A stretch of DNA of 64,000 nucleotides from Bartonella koehlerae C-29 (GCF_000706625.1 NZ_KL407334.1:914389-978388), one strand, 5' to 3'. Positions 20,500 to 31,445 are shown, numbered from the stretch's first letter. Program-made: numbers and translations. Notes: a model not told the origin generated them from the sequence alone.

Positions 20500-21858
20500 A
20501 TGGTATCAGATATTTTAATTGTCGATGATGAGGCGGATATTCGTGAACTTATTGCTGGTATTTTAGATGATGAAGGCTATGAAACACGTGTTGCGTGTAA
20601 CTCTGATGAAGCATTGGCACAAATTAGTGAGCGTATTCCAAAGCTCATTTTTTTAGATATTTGGTTGCAAGGAAGTCGTCTCGATGGACTAGCACTGCTT
20701 GATGAAATTAAAACGCGATATCCCAATCTTCCAGTGGTTATGATCTCTGGTCATGGTACTATTGAGACAGCTGTTTCTGCGATAAAACGAGGAGCGTATG
20801 ATTTCATTGAAAAACCTTTTAAAGCTGATCGGCTTGTCTTGGTTGCAGAACGAACTCTTGAAAATTCAAATTTAAAACGTGAGCTTTTAGAATTACGAAA
20901 GCGCTCAAATGAGACATTGGAACTGCTTGGAACATCGACTGCTATAAAACATTTGCGCCAAATCATAGAAAAAGTAGCGCCGACCAATAGTCGCATCATG
21001 ATTACAGGTCCTTCGGGTGCTGGAAAAGAGATGGTAGCACGTGCTATTCACGCACTTTCAACGCGTTCGAATGGGCCATTTGTTACAATAAATGCTGCAA
21101 CGATCACTCCGGAAAGAATGGAAATAGAATTGTTTGGCAGCGAAATGGAGGGGGGAGAACGTAAGATTGGTGCGTTAGAGGAAGCCCATGGTGGAATATT
21201 ATATCTTGATGAAATTGCTGATATGCCACGTGAGACTCAAGGTAAGATTCTTCGGGTGTTAACGGGGCAGGCATTTGAAAGAATTGGTGGTACAAAACGT
21301 GTCAAAGTAGATGTTCGTATTATTTCTTCAACAGCACAAAATCTTGAAAATCTCATTTCTGATGGGCGCTTTAGAGAAGATCTTTTCCATCGTCTTTCAG
21401 TCGTTCCTATTGCTGTTCCACCGCTTTCAGCACGTCGTGAAGACATTCCAGAACTTGTCCGCCATTTTGTTAAAACAATATCGCAGCAAGTTGGTATTAA
21501 ACCGCGTGAAATTAGTGAGGATGTAATGGCTATTTTGCAAACACATGCTTGGCCGGGTAATGTACGGCAGCTACGCAACAATATTGAGCGTCTTCTTATT
21601 CTTGTACGTGATGGTGATGATCCAATAACAACAGAGTTTCTTCCTAGTGAAGTGAGCGATTCTTTACCGCGCCTTCAAATGGATACAGATGAGAGTATAA
21701 TAGATTTACCATTACGTGAAGCACGAGAATTGTTTGAAAAGAAGTATTTAGAGGCGCAGATTAGGCGTTTGGGTGGAAATATATCGCGTACAGCTGAATT
21801 TATAGGTATGGAACGTTCAGCTTTACATCGTAAGCTTAAGGCACTTGGAGTTTCATAG
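20500..21858 (+). CDS. ntrX: Nitrogen/redox response regulator NtrX
   Basis: A 452-residue response regulator of the NtrC architecture. The receiver has phosphoacceptor D53 and acidic D9/D10. The AAA+ domain has Walker A GPSGAGKE at about 170-177 and Walker B LYLDE at about 234-238. A C-terminal Fis-type helix-turn-helix follows (ISRTAEFIGMERSALHRKL). The loop that carries GAFTGA in sigma-54 activators reads SEMEGGERK (about 213-222), so the sigma-54 contact motif is missing. This is known for Brucella NtrX, which works without sigma-54. It is cotranscribed with ntrY (1-bp gap) and trkA (3-bp gap). Confidence 0.94.
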   Translation: MVSDILIVDDEADIRELIAGILDDEGYETRVACNSDEALAQISERIPKLIFLDIWLQGSRLDGLALLDEIKTRYPNLPVVMISGHGTIETAVSAIKRGAYDFIEKPFKADRLVLVAERTLENSNLKRELLELRKRSNETLELLGTSTAIKHLRQIIEKVAPTNSRIMITGPSGAGKEMVARAIHALSTRSNGPFVTINAATITPERMEIELFGSEMEGGERKIGALEEAHGGILYLDEIADMPRETQGKILRVLTGQAFERIGGTKRVKVDVRIISSTAQNLENLISDGRFREDLFHRLSVVPIAVPPLSARREDIPELVRHFVKTISQQVGIKPREISEDVMAILQTHAWPGNVRQLRNNIERLLILVRDGDDPITTEFLPSEVSDSLPRLQMDTDESIIDLPLREARELFEKKYLEAQIRRLGGNISRTAEFIGMERSALHRKLKALGVS

Positions 21859-21861
21859 ATT

Positions 21862-23238
21862 ATGCGTGTTATTATTTGCGGGGCGGGACAGGTCGGATAT
21901 GGGATAGCAGAGCGTCTTGCTGCTGAAAATCATGATGTCACTGTTATTGATATTGAAGCGAGATTGATTGAAAAAATTCGTGATACGTTGGATGTTAGAG
22001 GTTTTGTTGGTCATGGTTCTTGTCCTGAGGTCCTTTTGGCTGCTGATGCAGACAAAGCTGATATGTTGATTGCAGTAACTTTATTTGATGAAGTCAATAT
22101 GGTGACTTGTCAGGTGGCACATTCATTGTTCAATGTTCCAACAAAAATTGCACGTATTCGTTCACAATCCTATTTAGAACCACGTTATAAGATGCTTTTT
22201 GCTCGAGAAAATATTCCCATTGATGTAGTTATTTCGCCAGAAATTGAAGTTGGAGAAATGGTTCTGCGTCGTATTGCTCTACCTGGTGCAATAGATGTTC
22301 TTTATTTTTGTAACGATGATATTGTTGCGTTAGCCTTGGAATGTATGGAAGATTGCCCAGTTATTAATACACCTTTGCGTCAGTTAACGGAGCTTTTTCC
22401 GGATCTTCGCACGACGGTTACTGCTATTAAGCGAGGCTCAGAATTATTGATAGCTCATTCAGAGACACAATTACAGTTTGGCGACATCACCTATCTTGTT
22501 GCTGCTCGTGATCAGATGCGTCGTGCAGTTGGGCTTTTTGGTCATAAAGAACAAGATGCACACCGCATGATTATTGCAGGAGGAGGTCACATAGGTCTTT
22601 ATGTTGCTCAAGCTATTGAAAAGCGCCTCCATAAATTAAGGTTAAAAATTATAGAATCGAAAAGAGAGAGAGCGCTAACAATTGCTGATCAACTCGAAAA
22701 AACAACCGTTTTATATGGTAATGTATTAGATCCAGTTATTCTTCAAGATGCTGGAATTGATCAGGCCGATTTAATGATTACATTGACCAATCAAGATCAG
22801 GTCAATCTTTTGAGTGCTATTATTGCTAAGAGACTGGGATGCAAAGCCAATATGGTGTTGATCAATAATGTTGCTTATCAGGAATTTAGCCGTGCAGTTG
22901 GTGTGGATGCATATCTTAATCCACATAGTGTTACGATATCGAGAATTTTACAACAAATGCGTCGTGGGCGTATTCGTGCTGTTCATTCAGTTTTTAATGG
23001 TCAGGCAGAAATCATTGAGGCTGAAGTGATGCAAACTTCCTCATTGGTTGGTAAGTCATTGTCAGAGCTAGGGTTATCAGACGGTTTAAGGATTGGTGCG
23101 ATTTATCGCAATAAGACAATAATCCAGCTTTCAGCAGATACGCGTATTTTGCCTGGAGATCGGATCGTGATTTTTGCTCTTGCTGAATGTGTTCGTGATG
23201 TTGAACAACTTTTTCGCGTAAGTTTGGAATATTTTTGA
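21862..23238 (+). CDS. trkA: Trk system potassium transport regulatory subunit TrkA
   Basis: The cytoplasmic NAD(H)-binding gating subunit of Trk/Ktr potassium transporters. The 458 residues contain two RCK_N Rossmann domains (VIICGAGQVGYGIA at the N-terminus and MIIAGGGHIGLYVA at about residue 235), each followed by an RCK_C domain. The pore subunit TrkH is not in this window. The ntrY-ntrX-trkA order is typical of Rhizobiales. The spacing of 3 bp from ntrX indicates one transcript. Confidence 0.95.
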   Translation: MRVIICGAGQVGYGIAERLAAENHDVTVIDIEARLIEKIRDTLDVRGFVGHGSCPEVLLAADADKADMLIAVTLFDEVNMVTCQVAHSLFNVPTKIARIRSQSYLEPRYKMLFARENIPIDVVISPEIEVGEMVLRRIALPGAIDVLYFCNDDIVALALECMEDCPVINTPLRQLTELFPDLRTTVTAIKRGSELLIAHSETQLQFGDITYLVAARDQMRRAVGLFGHKEQDAHRMIIAGGGHIGLYVAQAIEKRLHKLRLKIIESKRERALTIADQLEKTTVLYGNVLDPVILQDAGIDQADLMITLTNQDQVNLLSAIIAKRLGCKANMVLINNVAYQEFSRAVGVDAYLNPHSVTISRILQQMRRGRIRAVHSVFNGQAEIIEAEVMQTSSLVGKSLSELGLSDGLRIGAIYRNKTIIQLSADTRILPGDRIVIFALAECVRDVEQLFRVSLEYF

Positions 23239-23284
23239 TATATTGCTTATGGATATTTGCACTTTTTGATATAGGGAAAAATTG

Positions 23285-24011
23285 AGATTAATTGATAAAT
23301 TTTGTTTGTCTTCAATGGTAAAAAACTGGGCAGCGTGTTAAGCTTTTTAGCTATGATAAAGTAGAAAATTTATCTTCTGGTATTGAATTGCATGAAACCG
23401 AATCGATTCTACCACGTTCGGCAATTTACCGCCTTGATCCCAATTTTTCTGGTAGTAGATTAGGGTGTACAATTGTTCAGTTTTTGGATTTTTTCGTGTT
23501 ATGTTGATGAAATATCAACAGATTGTTTGGTTGGATACAGATGTTTACCTGGTTAAACAGTTTCATCCGGATGCGAATAAAGTTTTGTTTGCAAAAGAAA
23601 ATACTTTAAAGGTAGGTATTTCTGCACTTTATTTTACACCCGATATCCTATTATAAAGGTGTTTAAAGATTATTGGACAGGTGCAGAAATTATTCCTAAG
23701 TGGTTTGGGTTTAAACGTCGTATTTGGAAGCCATTTGAGTTAAAGAGGAAAAAATGCCTATTTTACAGGCAAATCTTGGAGTTACAATCTTTGGAAATGA
23801 TGGTATTTCGCGATTGGCTAAACGGTATAGTTTTTTTCATGAAGCAAAGAAAAAAGAAACTTTTTATTATTGGATGGGGCAAAAAAATGAATATATTTTT
23901 GATTCAGTTTTTTCTGTTGAGCCGCTTGCAGATCCATGTTTTATAGAATTTCATATCCACAGAAAGGCAAAGACCACTCAAAAACTTCAGGAAGGCAGCT
24001 TTTACCATTAG
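23285..24011 (+). pseudogene. Decayed glycosyltransferase gene (DXD-type sugar transferase)
   Basis: Protein similarity to a single glycosyltransferase jumps between reading frames. A fragment from 23315 (MVKNWAA) is followed by one from 23337 (VKLFSYDKVENL..SAIYRLDPNFSGSRLG). The next, from about 23490, holds the metal/nucleotide-sugar DXD motif in IVWLDTDVYLVKQF. Another from 23659 reads KDYWTGAEIIPKWFGFKRR, and the last from 23754 reads GVTIFGNDGISRLAKRY and ends in ..FHIHRKAKTT. The last three junctions each fit a net loss of one base. In correct order the pieces read like one complete protein of about 270 residues. The family call rests on the DXD context and remembered rhizobial homologues. 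No start codon or ribosome site is intact. Confidence 0.65.
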
Positions 24012-24198
24012 GCAGTATCTCGCATTCGTGGTGCTTATGATTTGTTCAGTTAGAGTTGTTATTGCTATTTTAACCATTGGGATTTTAATTTTGCCTGAGA
24101 GAACGTTGATTGCGGCTTGCGTAAGAGACTAGTGTTAGCCTATGGATAAAAGCGTTAAGCGTGTGAAGAGTGATTGTTATATAAACGGAAGTGTAAAT

Positions 24199-24831
24199 AT
24201 GAGTGATCCAATAAAAACAGCATTAAGTCTTGTTCCTATGGTTATTGAACAAACTAATCGGGGCGAACGAGCCTATGATATTTTTTCTCGTCTTTTAAAA
24301 GAACGGATTATTTTTATTAATGGTTCCGTTGAAGATGGTATGGCGATGCTTGTTTGTGCACAATTGCTTTTTTTGGAAGCGGAAAATCCTAAGAAAGAGA
24401 TTAGTCTTTATATAAATTCGCCAGGTGGTGTAGTAACATCTGGTATGGCAATTTATGATACTATGCAGTTTATTCGCCCTCCTGTTTCTACGCTTTGCAT
24501 GGGGCAAGCAGCATCTATGGGATCATTACTTTTAACGGCTGGAGCGAAAGGTCATCGTTTTACTTTACCCAATGCACGTATTATGGTGCATCAGCCATCT
24601 GGTGGTTTTCAAGGTCAGGCTTCAGATATTGAACGGCATGCGCAAGATATTATAAAGATGAAGCGGCGTTTAAATGAAATTTATGTTCAACATACAGGTC
24701 AGGATTATGAGGTTATTGAAAGAACGCTTGATCGTGATCATTTTATGACAGCAGAAGAAGCTAAGCAATTTGGTTTGGTTGATGACGTTATACAATGTCG
24801 TACAGAAACTGAAAAAGAAGAAAAAGATTAA
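24199..24831 (+). CDS. clpP: ATP-dependent Clp protease proteolytic subunit ClpP
   Basis: The serine protease barrel that works with ClpX and ClpA. The 210 residues contain the catalytic S106 (GQAASMGS), H131 (MVHQPSGG) and the aspartate in the GLVDDV region. The ATG at 24199 follows GGAA with 8-nt spacing and gives the usual rhizobial N-terminus ([12 protein letters not shown]). An upstream in-frame ATG at 24142 would add 19 residues unlike the family. It heads clpP-clpX-lon-hupB, a conserved alphaproteobacterial block. Confidence 0.96.
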   Translation: MSDPIKTALSLVPMVIEQTNRGERAYDIFSRLLKERIIFINGSVEDGMAMLVCAQLLFLEAENPKKEISLYINSPGGVVTSGMAIYDTMQFIRPPVSTLCMGQAASMGSLLLTAGAKGHRFTLPNARIMVHQPSGGFQGQASDIERHAQDIIKMKRRLNEIYVQHTGQDYEVIERTLDRDHFMTAEEAKQFGLVDDVIQCRTETEKEEKD

Positions 24832-25016
24832 GAGTTTTTATAGAAAAAGCCGCTAATTTAATAAAGAGTTTTGTAAAAAATATCGCGACAATAAGAAAAA
24901 AACATCTAAAGATATTGAGACATGCATGGTTTTTATATGTCTTTGTATTTTTTCATTATGAAAAACTTCCTTTTAAAAGGCGAAGTATTCATATATCGTG
25001 GTGAAAGGAAAGAGAA

Positions 25017-26291
25017 ATGAGCAAACTTGGCAATAGCGGGAACGAATCAAAAAATACTCTCTATTGCTCGTTCTGCGGCAAAAGTCAGCATGAGGTGCGT
25101 AAGCTTATTGCAGGACCTACTGTATTCATCTGTGATGAATGTGTAGAGCTTTGCATGGATATTATTCGTGAAGAAAATAAATCTTCTGGGATTAAAGCGC
25201 GTGATGGTGTTCCTACTCCACAGGAAATTATAACAGTTCTCGATGATTACGTTATTGGTCAGCAGCATGCAAAGCGTGTTCTTTCTGTTGCTGTCCATAA
25301 TCATTATAAACGGCTTGCACATCAGTCTAAAAGCAATGATATTGAGTTAGCAAAGTCGAACATTCTTCTTGTTGGTCCAACGGGGTGTGGTAAGACGTAT
25401 CTAGCACAAACATTGGCCCGTATTATTGATGTTCCTTTTACGATGGCAGATGCGACCACTTTAACTGAAGCAGGCTATGTAGGTGAAGATGTTGAAAATA
25501 TTATTCTAAAGCTTCTTCAAGCTGCTGACTATAATGTTGAACGTGCACAACGTGGTATCGTGTATATTGATGAGGTTGATAAGATTTCTCGTAAGGCTGA
25601 TAATCCTTCTATTACAAGAGATGTTTCGGGAGAAGGTGTTCAGCAAGCGTTGTTAAAAATTATGGAAGGAACAATTGCTTCTGTTCCTCCTCAGGGTGGA
25701 CGTAAGCACCCACAGCAAGAATTTCTTCAGGTAGATACGACAAATATTTTATTTATTTGTGGAGGGGCTTTTGCTGGTTTAGAGCGGATTATTTCGGGAC
25801 GTGGTGAAAAAACTTCCATCGGTTTTTCTGCTACTGTTACAGCGCCTGATGAGCGTTGTGTTGGTGAGATTTTTCGTGACTTAGAGCCTGAAGATCTTAT
25901 AAAATTCGGTTTGATACCAGAGTTTATTGGTCGGCTTCCCATTGTAGCAACGTTAGAGGATTTGGATATTAATGCGCTTGTTCAAATTTTGTCACAACCC
26001 AAAAATGCGTTGGTAAAGCAATATCAGCGTCTTTTTGAGATGGAAAATGTCGAATTAGCATTTCATGAAGATGCTTTGCGAGTTATTGCCAAGAAGGCGA
26101 TTGAGCGTAAAACTGGTGCACGTGGTTTACGCTCTATTATGGAGAAGATACTTCTTGAGACGATGTTTGAACTTCCGACTCTTGAAGGCGTTCAAAAAGT
26201 GGTTATTTCGAGTGATGTAGTTGATGGGAAAGCGCGTCCTCTTTACATTTACTCAGAACGTACAGAAGATAAAGAAAATGTATCGGCATGA
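25017..26291 (+). CDS. clpX: ATP-dependent Clp protease ATP-binding subunit ClpX
   Basis: A AAA+ unfoldase that feeds substrates to ClpP. The 424 residues comprise an N-terminal zinc-binding domain (CSFCGKSQ.. paired with CDECVELC, four cysteines), Walker A GPTGCGKT, Walker [10 protein letters not shown], the pore loop in EAGYVGED, and the ClpP-docking IGF tripeptide (TSIGFSA). GGAAAGAGAA precedes the ATG. The gap of 185 bp after clpP suggests a separate promoter or processing. Confidence 0.97.
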   Translation: MSKLGNSGNESKNTLYCSFCGKSQHEVRKLIAGPTVFICDECVELCMDIIREENKSSGIKARDGVPTPQEIITVLDDYVIGQQHAKRVLSVAVHNHYKRLAHQSKSNDIELAKSNILLVGPTGCGKTYLAQTLARIIDVPFTMADATTLTEAGYVGEDVENIILKLLQAADYNVERAQRGIVYIDEVDKISRKADNPSITRDVSGEGVQQALLKIMEGTIASVPPQGGRKHPQQEFLQVDTTNILFICGGAFAGLERIISGRGEKTSIGFSATVTAPDERCVGEIFRDLEPEDLIKFGLIPEFIGRLPIVATLEDLDINALVQILSQPKNALVKQYQRLFEMENVELAFHEDALRVIAKKAIERKTGARGLRSIMEKILLETMFELPTLEGVQKVVISSDVVDGKARPLYIYSERTEDKENVSA

Positions 26292-26363
26292 TGTTGTGCC
26301 ATATGAGAAGTAGGAATAAATATCATTTGAGGATGGATGTTTCTGGATATTATAGTCATAATG

Positions 26364-26392
26364 CTTGATTTATATGTTCACAGTCCCCACTT
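26364..26392 (+). promoter_or_regulatory. Candidate heat-shock (RpoH) promoter for lon
   Basis: CTTGATT (26364-26370) is followed after 14 bp by CCCCACTT (26385-26392). This closely fits the sigma-32 consensus CTTGAAA - 11 to 16 - CCCCATNT, with 5 of 7 and about 7 of 8 positions matching. It ends 79 bp before lon, a classic heat-shock gene. Match and context are good, but the call was made by eye. Confidence 0.5.
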
Positions 26393-26471
26393 CATGTATT
26401 ATGGAGAACTGGGTCTTTTCTAATGGTAGGCTTGTGTAGCGGATAGATCATAGGCTCCAGAAAGGAGAATT

Positions 26472-28895
26472 ATGCAATATATTGATGAAAAGACAGATGG
26501 AGTAAGAGGAGAAATTTATGCTGTTTTACCTCTTCGTGATATCGTTGTCTTCCCACATATGATTGTTCCACTTTTTGTAGGCCGAGAAAAATCAATTCGA
26601 GCTCTCGAAGAAACAATGGCGGTTGATAAGCAAATATTATTAGTGACGCAAAAAAATGCTTCTGATGATAATCCAAAATCGGAAGATATTTATGATATTG
26701 GTACATTTGCTAATATTCTGCAACTTTTAAAGCTTCCTGATGGAACTGTAAAGGTTTTGGTTGAGGGGATTGCACGTGCAAGAATTAGCCAATTTATTAC
26801 GAATGAAAATTACCATCAGGCTTTTGCAACTCTTACAGAAGAGTCTAGAGAGAATGATGTTGAGATTGAAGCTTTTTCACGGTCGGTGGTTGCTTATTTT
26901 GAAAATTATGTAAAGCTTAATAAAAAGATTTCTCCTGAAGTGGTCAGTGCTATTGGCCAGATTGATAATCCTTCTAAGCTTGCCGATACTATTGCTTCGC
27001 ATTTGATGATTAAACTTTCAGAAAAGCAAGAAATATTAGCGCTATTACCTGTACGTGATCGCCTTGAACGTGTTCTTTCTTTCATGGAAGGAGAGATTTC
27101 TGTTTTGCAGATTGAGAAGCGTATTCGTTCACATGTTAAACGGCAAATGGAAAAAAACCAACGGGAATATTATCTCAATGAGCAGATGAAGGCTATTCAG
27201 AAAGAGTTAGGATCAGGTGATGATAGCCGCGATGAGCTCTCTGAGTTAGAAGAACGCATTACGAAGACAAAATTTTCGAAGGAAGCGCGCGAAAAGGCTG
27301 GAGCAGAATTAAGAAAATTAAGGAATATGTCTCCTATGTCTGCAGAGGCAACAGTTGTGCGTAATTATCTTGATTGGTTATTAGCAATGCCTTGGGGCAA
27401 AAAGTCGAAAATTAAAAACAATTTAAACTTTGCTGAAAAGGTCATGAATAATGAACATTTTGGTCTTGAAAAAGTTAAGGAGCGAATTATTGAATATTTA
27501 GCAGTACAAAGTCGGGCATCAAAAATAAAAGGTCCTATTATTTGTTTGCTAGGTCCTCCTGGTGTAGGGAAAACATCACTTGCTCGCTCTATTGCAAAAG
27601 CGACGGGGCGTGAGTACGTTCGTATCTCCTTGGGAGGTGTGCGGGATGAAGCAGAAATTCGTGGACATCGCCGGACATATATTGGCTCTATGCCTGGAAA
27701 AATTATCCAGTCTATGAAAAAATCTAAAAAATCTAATCCGCTTTTCTTGCTTGATGAAATTGATAAAATGGGGCAAGATTTTCGTGGTGATCCTTCATCA
27801 GCTTTATTGGAAGTGCTTGATCCTGAACAAAATGGTACTTTTATTGATCATTATTTGGAAGTCGAGTATGATCTTTCAGATGTCATGTTTATTACAACTG
27901 CCAATACCCTGAATATTCCAGGACCATTAATGGATCGGATGGAAATTATTCGTATTGCAGGTTATACTGAATGTGAAAAAATGGAGATTGTTAAGCAGCA
28001 TCTTTTACCAAAAGCATTGAAGGATCATTGTTTAACTAAAAAAGAGTTCAGCGTTTCTGATGGCGCTATAAGATCAATGATACAATTTTATACACGTGAG
28101 GCAGGTGTTCGTAACCTTGAACGTGAATTAATGAAGGTAGCACGTAAATCAGTTACCAAAATTCTTAAAACGCAGCGAAAATCTATAAAAGTTACGGAAA
28201 ATAATATTAATGACTTCTTGGGTGTTAAACGTTATCGCTATAACCAGATTGAAGGTGAAAATCAAATTGGTATTGTGACTGGCCTTGCTTGGACCGAAGT
28301 TGGAGGAGAGTTATTGACCATTGAAGGTGTTATGATGTCCGGTAAAGGCAAGATGACTGTAACTGGAAATTTGCGTGATATCATGAAAGAATCAATTTCA
28401 GCGGCAGCATCTTATGTACGTTTTCGTGCCGTTGATTTTGGTATTGAACCCCCACTTTTTGATAAACGTGATATCCATGTTCATGTTCCAGAAGGCGCTA
28501 CACCAAAAGATGGGCCATCAGCTGGAGTTGCAATGGTGACGGCAATTGTTTCGGTACTAACAGGGATAGCTGTGCATAAAGATATTGCGATGACTGGTGA
28601 AATTACTTTACGCGGGCGTGTTTTACCGATTGGCGGATTGAAAGAAAAGCTTCTTGCAGCTCTTCGAGGGGGTATAAAGAAAGTACTCATTCCTGAAGAA
28701 AATGCAAAAGATTTAATTGATATTCCCGATGATGTCAAAAATAATATGGAGATTATTCCAGTAAGCCATGTGAGTGAAGTTCTTAGACACGCTTTGGTTC
28801 GTTTCCCTGAACCTATTGGATGGACGGATCCTTCTACGGTATCTGTTCCTATCAGGACAGAAAACGAAACTGAAGGAATACAGATTGCACACTGA
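26472..28895 (+). CDS. lon: ATP-dependent protease La (Lon)
   Basis: A cytosolic AAA+ serine-lysine protease that degrades misfolded and regulatory proteins. The 807 residues comprise an N-terminal substrate domain (to about 200), a coiled coil, the AAA+ module with Walker [10 protein letters not shown] and Walker [11 protein letters not shown], and a C-terminal protease domain with catalytic S683 (KDGPSAG) and K726 ([10 protein letters not shown]). AGAAAGGAGAATT precedes the ATG. A heat-shock-like promoter lies upstream. Confidence 0.97.
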   Translation: MQYIDEKTDGVRGEIYAVLPLRDIVVFPHMIVPLFVGREKSIRALEETMAVDKQILLVTQKNASDDNPKSEDIYDIGTFANILQLLKLPDGTVKVLVEGIARARISQFITNENYHQAFATLTEESRENDVEIEAFSRSVVAYFENYVKLNKKISPEVVSAIGQIDNPSKLADTIASHLMIKLSEKQEILALLPVRDRLERVLSFMEGEISVLQIEKRIRSHVKRQMEKNQREYYLNEQMKAIQKELGSGDDSRDELSELEERITKTKFSKEAREKAGAELRKLRNMSPMSAEATVVRNYLDWLLAMPWGKKSKIKNNLNFAEKVMNNEHFGLEKVKERIIEYLAVQSRASKIKGPIICLLGPPGVGKTSLARSIAKATGREYVRISLGGVRDEAEIRGHRRTYIGSMPGKIIQSMKKSKKSNPLFLLDEIDKMGQDFRGDPSSALLEVLDPEQNGTFIDHYLEVEYDLSDVMFITTANTLNIPGPLMDRMEIIRIAGYTECEKMEIVKQHLLPKALKDHCLTKKEFSVSDGAIRSMIQFYTREAGVRNLERELMKVARKSVTKILKTQRKSIKVTENNINDFLGVKRYRYNQIEGENQIGIVTGLAWTEVGGELLTIEGVMMSGKGKMTVTGNLRDIMKESISAAASYVRFRAVDFGIEPPLFDKRDIHVHVPEGATPKDGPSAGVAMVTAIVSVLTGIAVHKDIAMTGEITLRGRVLPIGGLKEKLLAALRGGIKKVLIPEENAKDLIDIPDDVKNNMEIIPVSHVSEVLRHALVRFPEPIGWTDPSTVSVPIRTENETEGIQIAH

Positions 28896-29124
28896 TTCAC
28901 TTTCCGTTTTTTACTGCATTTTAAAGGCAGCAGAAGGCATTTTCGTGGTTATTTTTCTGTTTATTTTGAAAAAAAATAAAAAAATCCGTGAATAACTGTG
29001 ATTATTGCTAAAAAAACAATGTTTTGGATAAAAATAAGGCTTCTGTTTACTGTACTTTTCAATAAACTGGCCGATGACACGGTTAAGTTGTGTTATCTGG
29101 TAATATAGGGAAAGGAAATATTCT

Positions 29125-29403
29125 ATGAATAAAAGTGAATTGGTTAGCTCCGTTGCTGAAAAAGCAGGTGTTTCGAAAGCGCAGGCTGGCTCTGTTGTTG
29201 ATGCTTTTATCGCTTCTGTAACAGAAGCTTTGGCTTCAGGAGGAGATGTTCGTCTTCCAGGTTTTGGTTCTTTTGAAGTTTCTCATCGTGCTGCCACAAA
29301 GGGGCGTAATCCTTCAACTGGCGCTGAAATTAATATTCCAGCGCGTTCTGTGCCAAAATTTTCTGCAGGGAAAAGTCTTAAAGAAGCTGTTAACAAACAA
29401 TAG
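29125..29403 (+). CDS. hupB: DNA-binding protein HU (beta type)
   Basis: A small nucleoid-associated protein that bends DNA as a dimer. The 92 residues show the HU/IHF fold: [15 protein letters not shown] helices, then [18 protein letters not shown] and the arm motif [14 protein letters not shown], ending [26 protein letters not shown] precedes the ATG. Position after lon is the standard alphaproteobacterial arrangement. A terminator follows directly. Confidence 0.96.
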   Translation: MNKSELVSSVAEKAGVSKAQAGSVVDAFIASVTEALASGGDVRLPGFGSFEVSHRAATKGRNPSTGAEINIPARSVPKFSAGKSLKEAVNKQ

Positions 29404-29416
29404 GTCACATCGCACT

Positions 29417-29450
29417 AAAAAACCCGGTTTATTTATAAGCGGGGTTTTCT
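29417..29450 (+). terminator. Rho-independent terminator after hupB
   Basis: AAAAAACCC is followed by an AT-rich loop and GGGGTTTT, forming a stem of at least 7 bp with a T-run, 14 bp beyond the hupB stop. Confidence 0.65.
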
Positions 29451-29649
29451 AGAAATGTTGTTGTATGCTTTTCATACGAAGTTTTGTAGCATGTCTTTGC
29501 TTCAACTGTTTCAATGTTTTTAAAAGATGTTTTTAGAGTTTACAGAAAGTATTCGATGTGGAAATGTATCTTTATTACAACATTTTCAAATAAAATATTT
29601 GACTGTGAGAGTTGATATCCACTGTAAATAAAGGAGAGAGCTTAGCTTT

Positions 29650-29842
29650 GTGTCACAAGATAACACCAAACTTTCTCTAAATAGCAGAAAATTATGGCAT
29701 TAATTAAGATTCTTGCTAGTGTGTGGGCTTTTTAGTGTCTATTTGGCTGCATTTACTATTGCAACATATTTCCTATCATATTTCATGTTTATGCTTGAAG
29801 TGTCTTTGAAAACTGTTTTTAAAAATGGTTGTTTTTCATAAG
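29650..29842 (+). pseudogene. Possible interrupted gene for a small membrane protein
   Basis: In the 590-bp spacer between hupB and trmFO, a GTG at 29650 lies 13 bp after AGGAGAG (29631-29637). The frame reads MSQDNTKLSLNSRKLWH, hits a single TAA at 29701, then continues LRFLLVCGLFSVYLAAFT and a further hydrophobic stretch to a stop at 29842. Read through, it would encode about 63 residues with one or two membrane segments. I do not recognise the family. A single stop in an otherwise sensible frame suggests recent inactivation, but chance is possible in such AT-rich DNA. The rest of 29451-30038 holds nothing I can name. Confidence 0.4.
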
Positions 29843-30038
29843 AAAAGATTTGAAGCTTCCACACTATATAATAAATGATAACTTATATATTGAGTGTTTA
29901 TTGGTTAAGAAAGTCGCAAAGTAAACAAGTTTTTTGTTGTTTTTGAGGGAGGATAATGGCGTTTCTCTAACAAATTAGGAAAAAAGAGTTATCTATATCA
30001 TGAAAATTAAAGACAACAATTGGTTGCTGGTGTTTGAT

Positions 30039-31445
30039 CTAGAGTCTTTTTTCTTTGTAATTTGTTAGCCACTGAATGCAAGTATCTAGAGCTCTGGCAG
30101 TTATCGCTTGTTTTTTTGCTATTTTTTTTTCTTTACTTAGTAAGCGTTTTTCTGAGTAAGAAGCAGAAGCAATAGGAGGGAAAAGTCCAAAATTGATGTT
30201 CATTGGTTGAAAAGATTTTTTTCTTGTTTCTTCATCTACGATATGTCCATTGGTAATATAGTTCAAAAGAGCTCCCAATGCTGTGGTTAATGGTGGTAGG
30301 CAAGGGCAATTATGGTGATATTCAGCAGCGGCAAAACGTCCAGCGAGAAGCCCTATTGCGGATGATTCTACATATCCTTCACATCCGGTAATTTGTCCAG
30401 CAAAGCGCAGTCCGGGTTTTTGTTTTAGACGAAGAGTTTGATCAAGAATGATTGGTGAGTTGAGATAGGTGTTACGGTGAAGTCCACCAAAACGGGCGAA
30501 CTCTGCGTTCTCAAGACCAGGAATCATTCTAAAAATACGAACTTGTTCACTATATTTCAGTTTTGTTTGAAAGCCTACCATATTATAAAGGGTTCCAAGC
30601 TTGTTGTCTTGGCGTAATTGGACAATGGCGTAAGCTTTAACCGTGGGATTATGAGCATTGGTTAAACCGATAGGTTTCATGGGACCATGCCTGAGGGTTT
30701 CAAGTCCGCGTTCAGCCATAACTTCGATTGGTAAGCATCCATCAAAATAGGATGGTTTTTCAAAGTCGCGGAATTCTGTTTTTTCCGCATTTTTCAACGC
30801 TTGAACAAACGCTTCATATTGTTCTTTATTAAGAGGACAATTAAGATAATCCTTTCCTGTTCCCTCAGGACCGGTTTTATCATAGCGCGATTGATACCAA
30901 CAAATATCCATATTAATAGTATCGGTATAGATAATAGGTGCGATAGCATCAAAAAAAGAGAGAGATTCTGTTCCGGTTATCGTTTGGATTGCTTTAGCGA
31001 GTTTTGGTGAGGTAAGGGGGCCCGTTGCAATAATAATGTGAGGCCAATTCTCAGGAATCTCTTGAATTTCTTCACGCTTTATCGTTATAAGAGGATGGTT
31101 TTCAAGTGTTGCAGTAACGGTTTTTGAAAATCCATCACGATCAACGGCAAGCGCGCTTCCTGCTGGTACCTTATTGGTATCTGCAGCCTTCATAATCAAA
31201 GATTTTGCTAATCGCATTTCAGTATGGAGGAGGCCTACAGCATTTGTTGAGGAATCATCAGAACGGAATGAGTTTGAACACACCAGTTCGGCAAGTTGAT
31301 CGGTTTTATGGGCATCTGATTTTTTTTGAGGTCGCATTTCATGCAAAATAACTGGAATTCCTGATTGAGCGATTTGCCAGCTTGCTTCACACCCAGCAAG
31401 ACCGCCACCTATAATATGAATTGAAGTACTGAACTTATTTAGCAT
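30039..31445 (-). CDS. trmFO: Methylenetetrahydrofolate--tRNA-(uracil-5-)-methyltransferase TrmFO
   Basis: A folate- and FAD-dependent enzyme that makes ribothymidine at position 54 of tRNA. The 468 residues start with the FAD-binding [12 protein letters not shown]. Other family landmarks are the cysteine-containing [29 protein letters not shown] and [13 protein letters not shown]. The ATG start gives a normal N-terminus. The gene stands alone on the minus strand, divergent from tRNA-Leu and tig. Confidence 0.95.
   Translation of the reverse strand: MLNKFSTSIHIIGGGLAGCEASWQIAQSGIPVILHEMRPQKKSDAHKTDQLAELVCSNSFRSDDSSTNAVGLLHTEMRLAKSLIMKAADTNKVPAGSALAVDRDGFSKTVTATLENHPLITIKREEIQEIPENWPHIIIATGPLTSPKLAKAIQTITGTESLSFFDAIAPIIYTDTINMDICWYQSRYDKTGPEGTGKDYLNCPLNKEQYEAFVQALKNAEKTEFRDFEKPSYFDGCLPIEVMAERGLETLRHGPMKPIGLTNAHNPTVKAYAIVQLRQDNKLGTLYNMVGFQTKLKYSEQVRIFRMIPGLENAEFARFGGLHRNTYLNSPIILDQTLRLKQKPGLRFAGQITGCEGYVESSAIGLLAGRFAAAEYHHNCPCLPPLTTALGALLNYITNGHIVDEETRKKSFQPMNINFGLFPPIASASYSEKRLLSKEKKIAKKQAITARALDTCIQWLTNYKEKRL

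Noticed and set aside
23465-23656. Short open frames at 23465-23656, 23659-23946 and 23754-24011 as separate small genes
   Set aside because: Read in order across frames they form one glycosyltransferase-like protein, so they are pieces of a pseudogene. The part of 23659-23946 that overlaps the last frame is a shadow.
24113-24148. Heat-shock promoter before clpP (CTTG..CCTAT near 24117-24144)
   Set aside because: The spacing between the two halves is too long and the -10 half is a poor match.
28481-28900. 139-codon antisense frame over the lon C-terminus
   Set aside because: A shadow of the Lon protease domain with no independent coding features.
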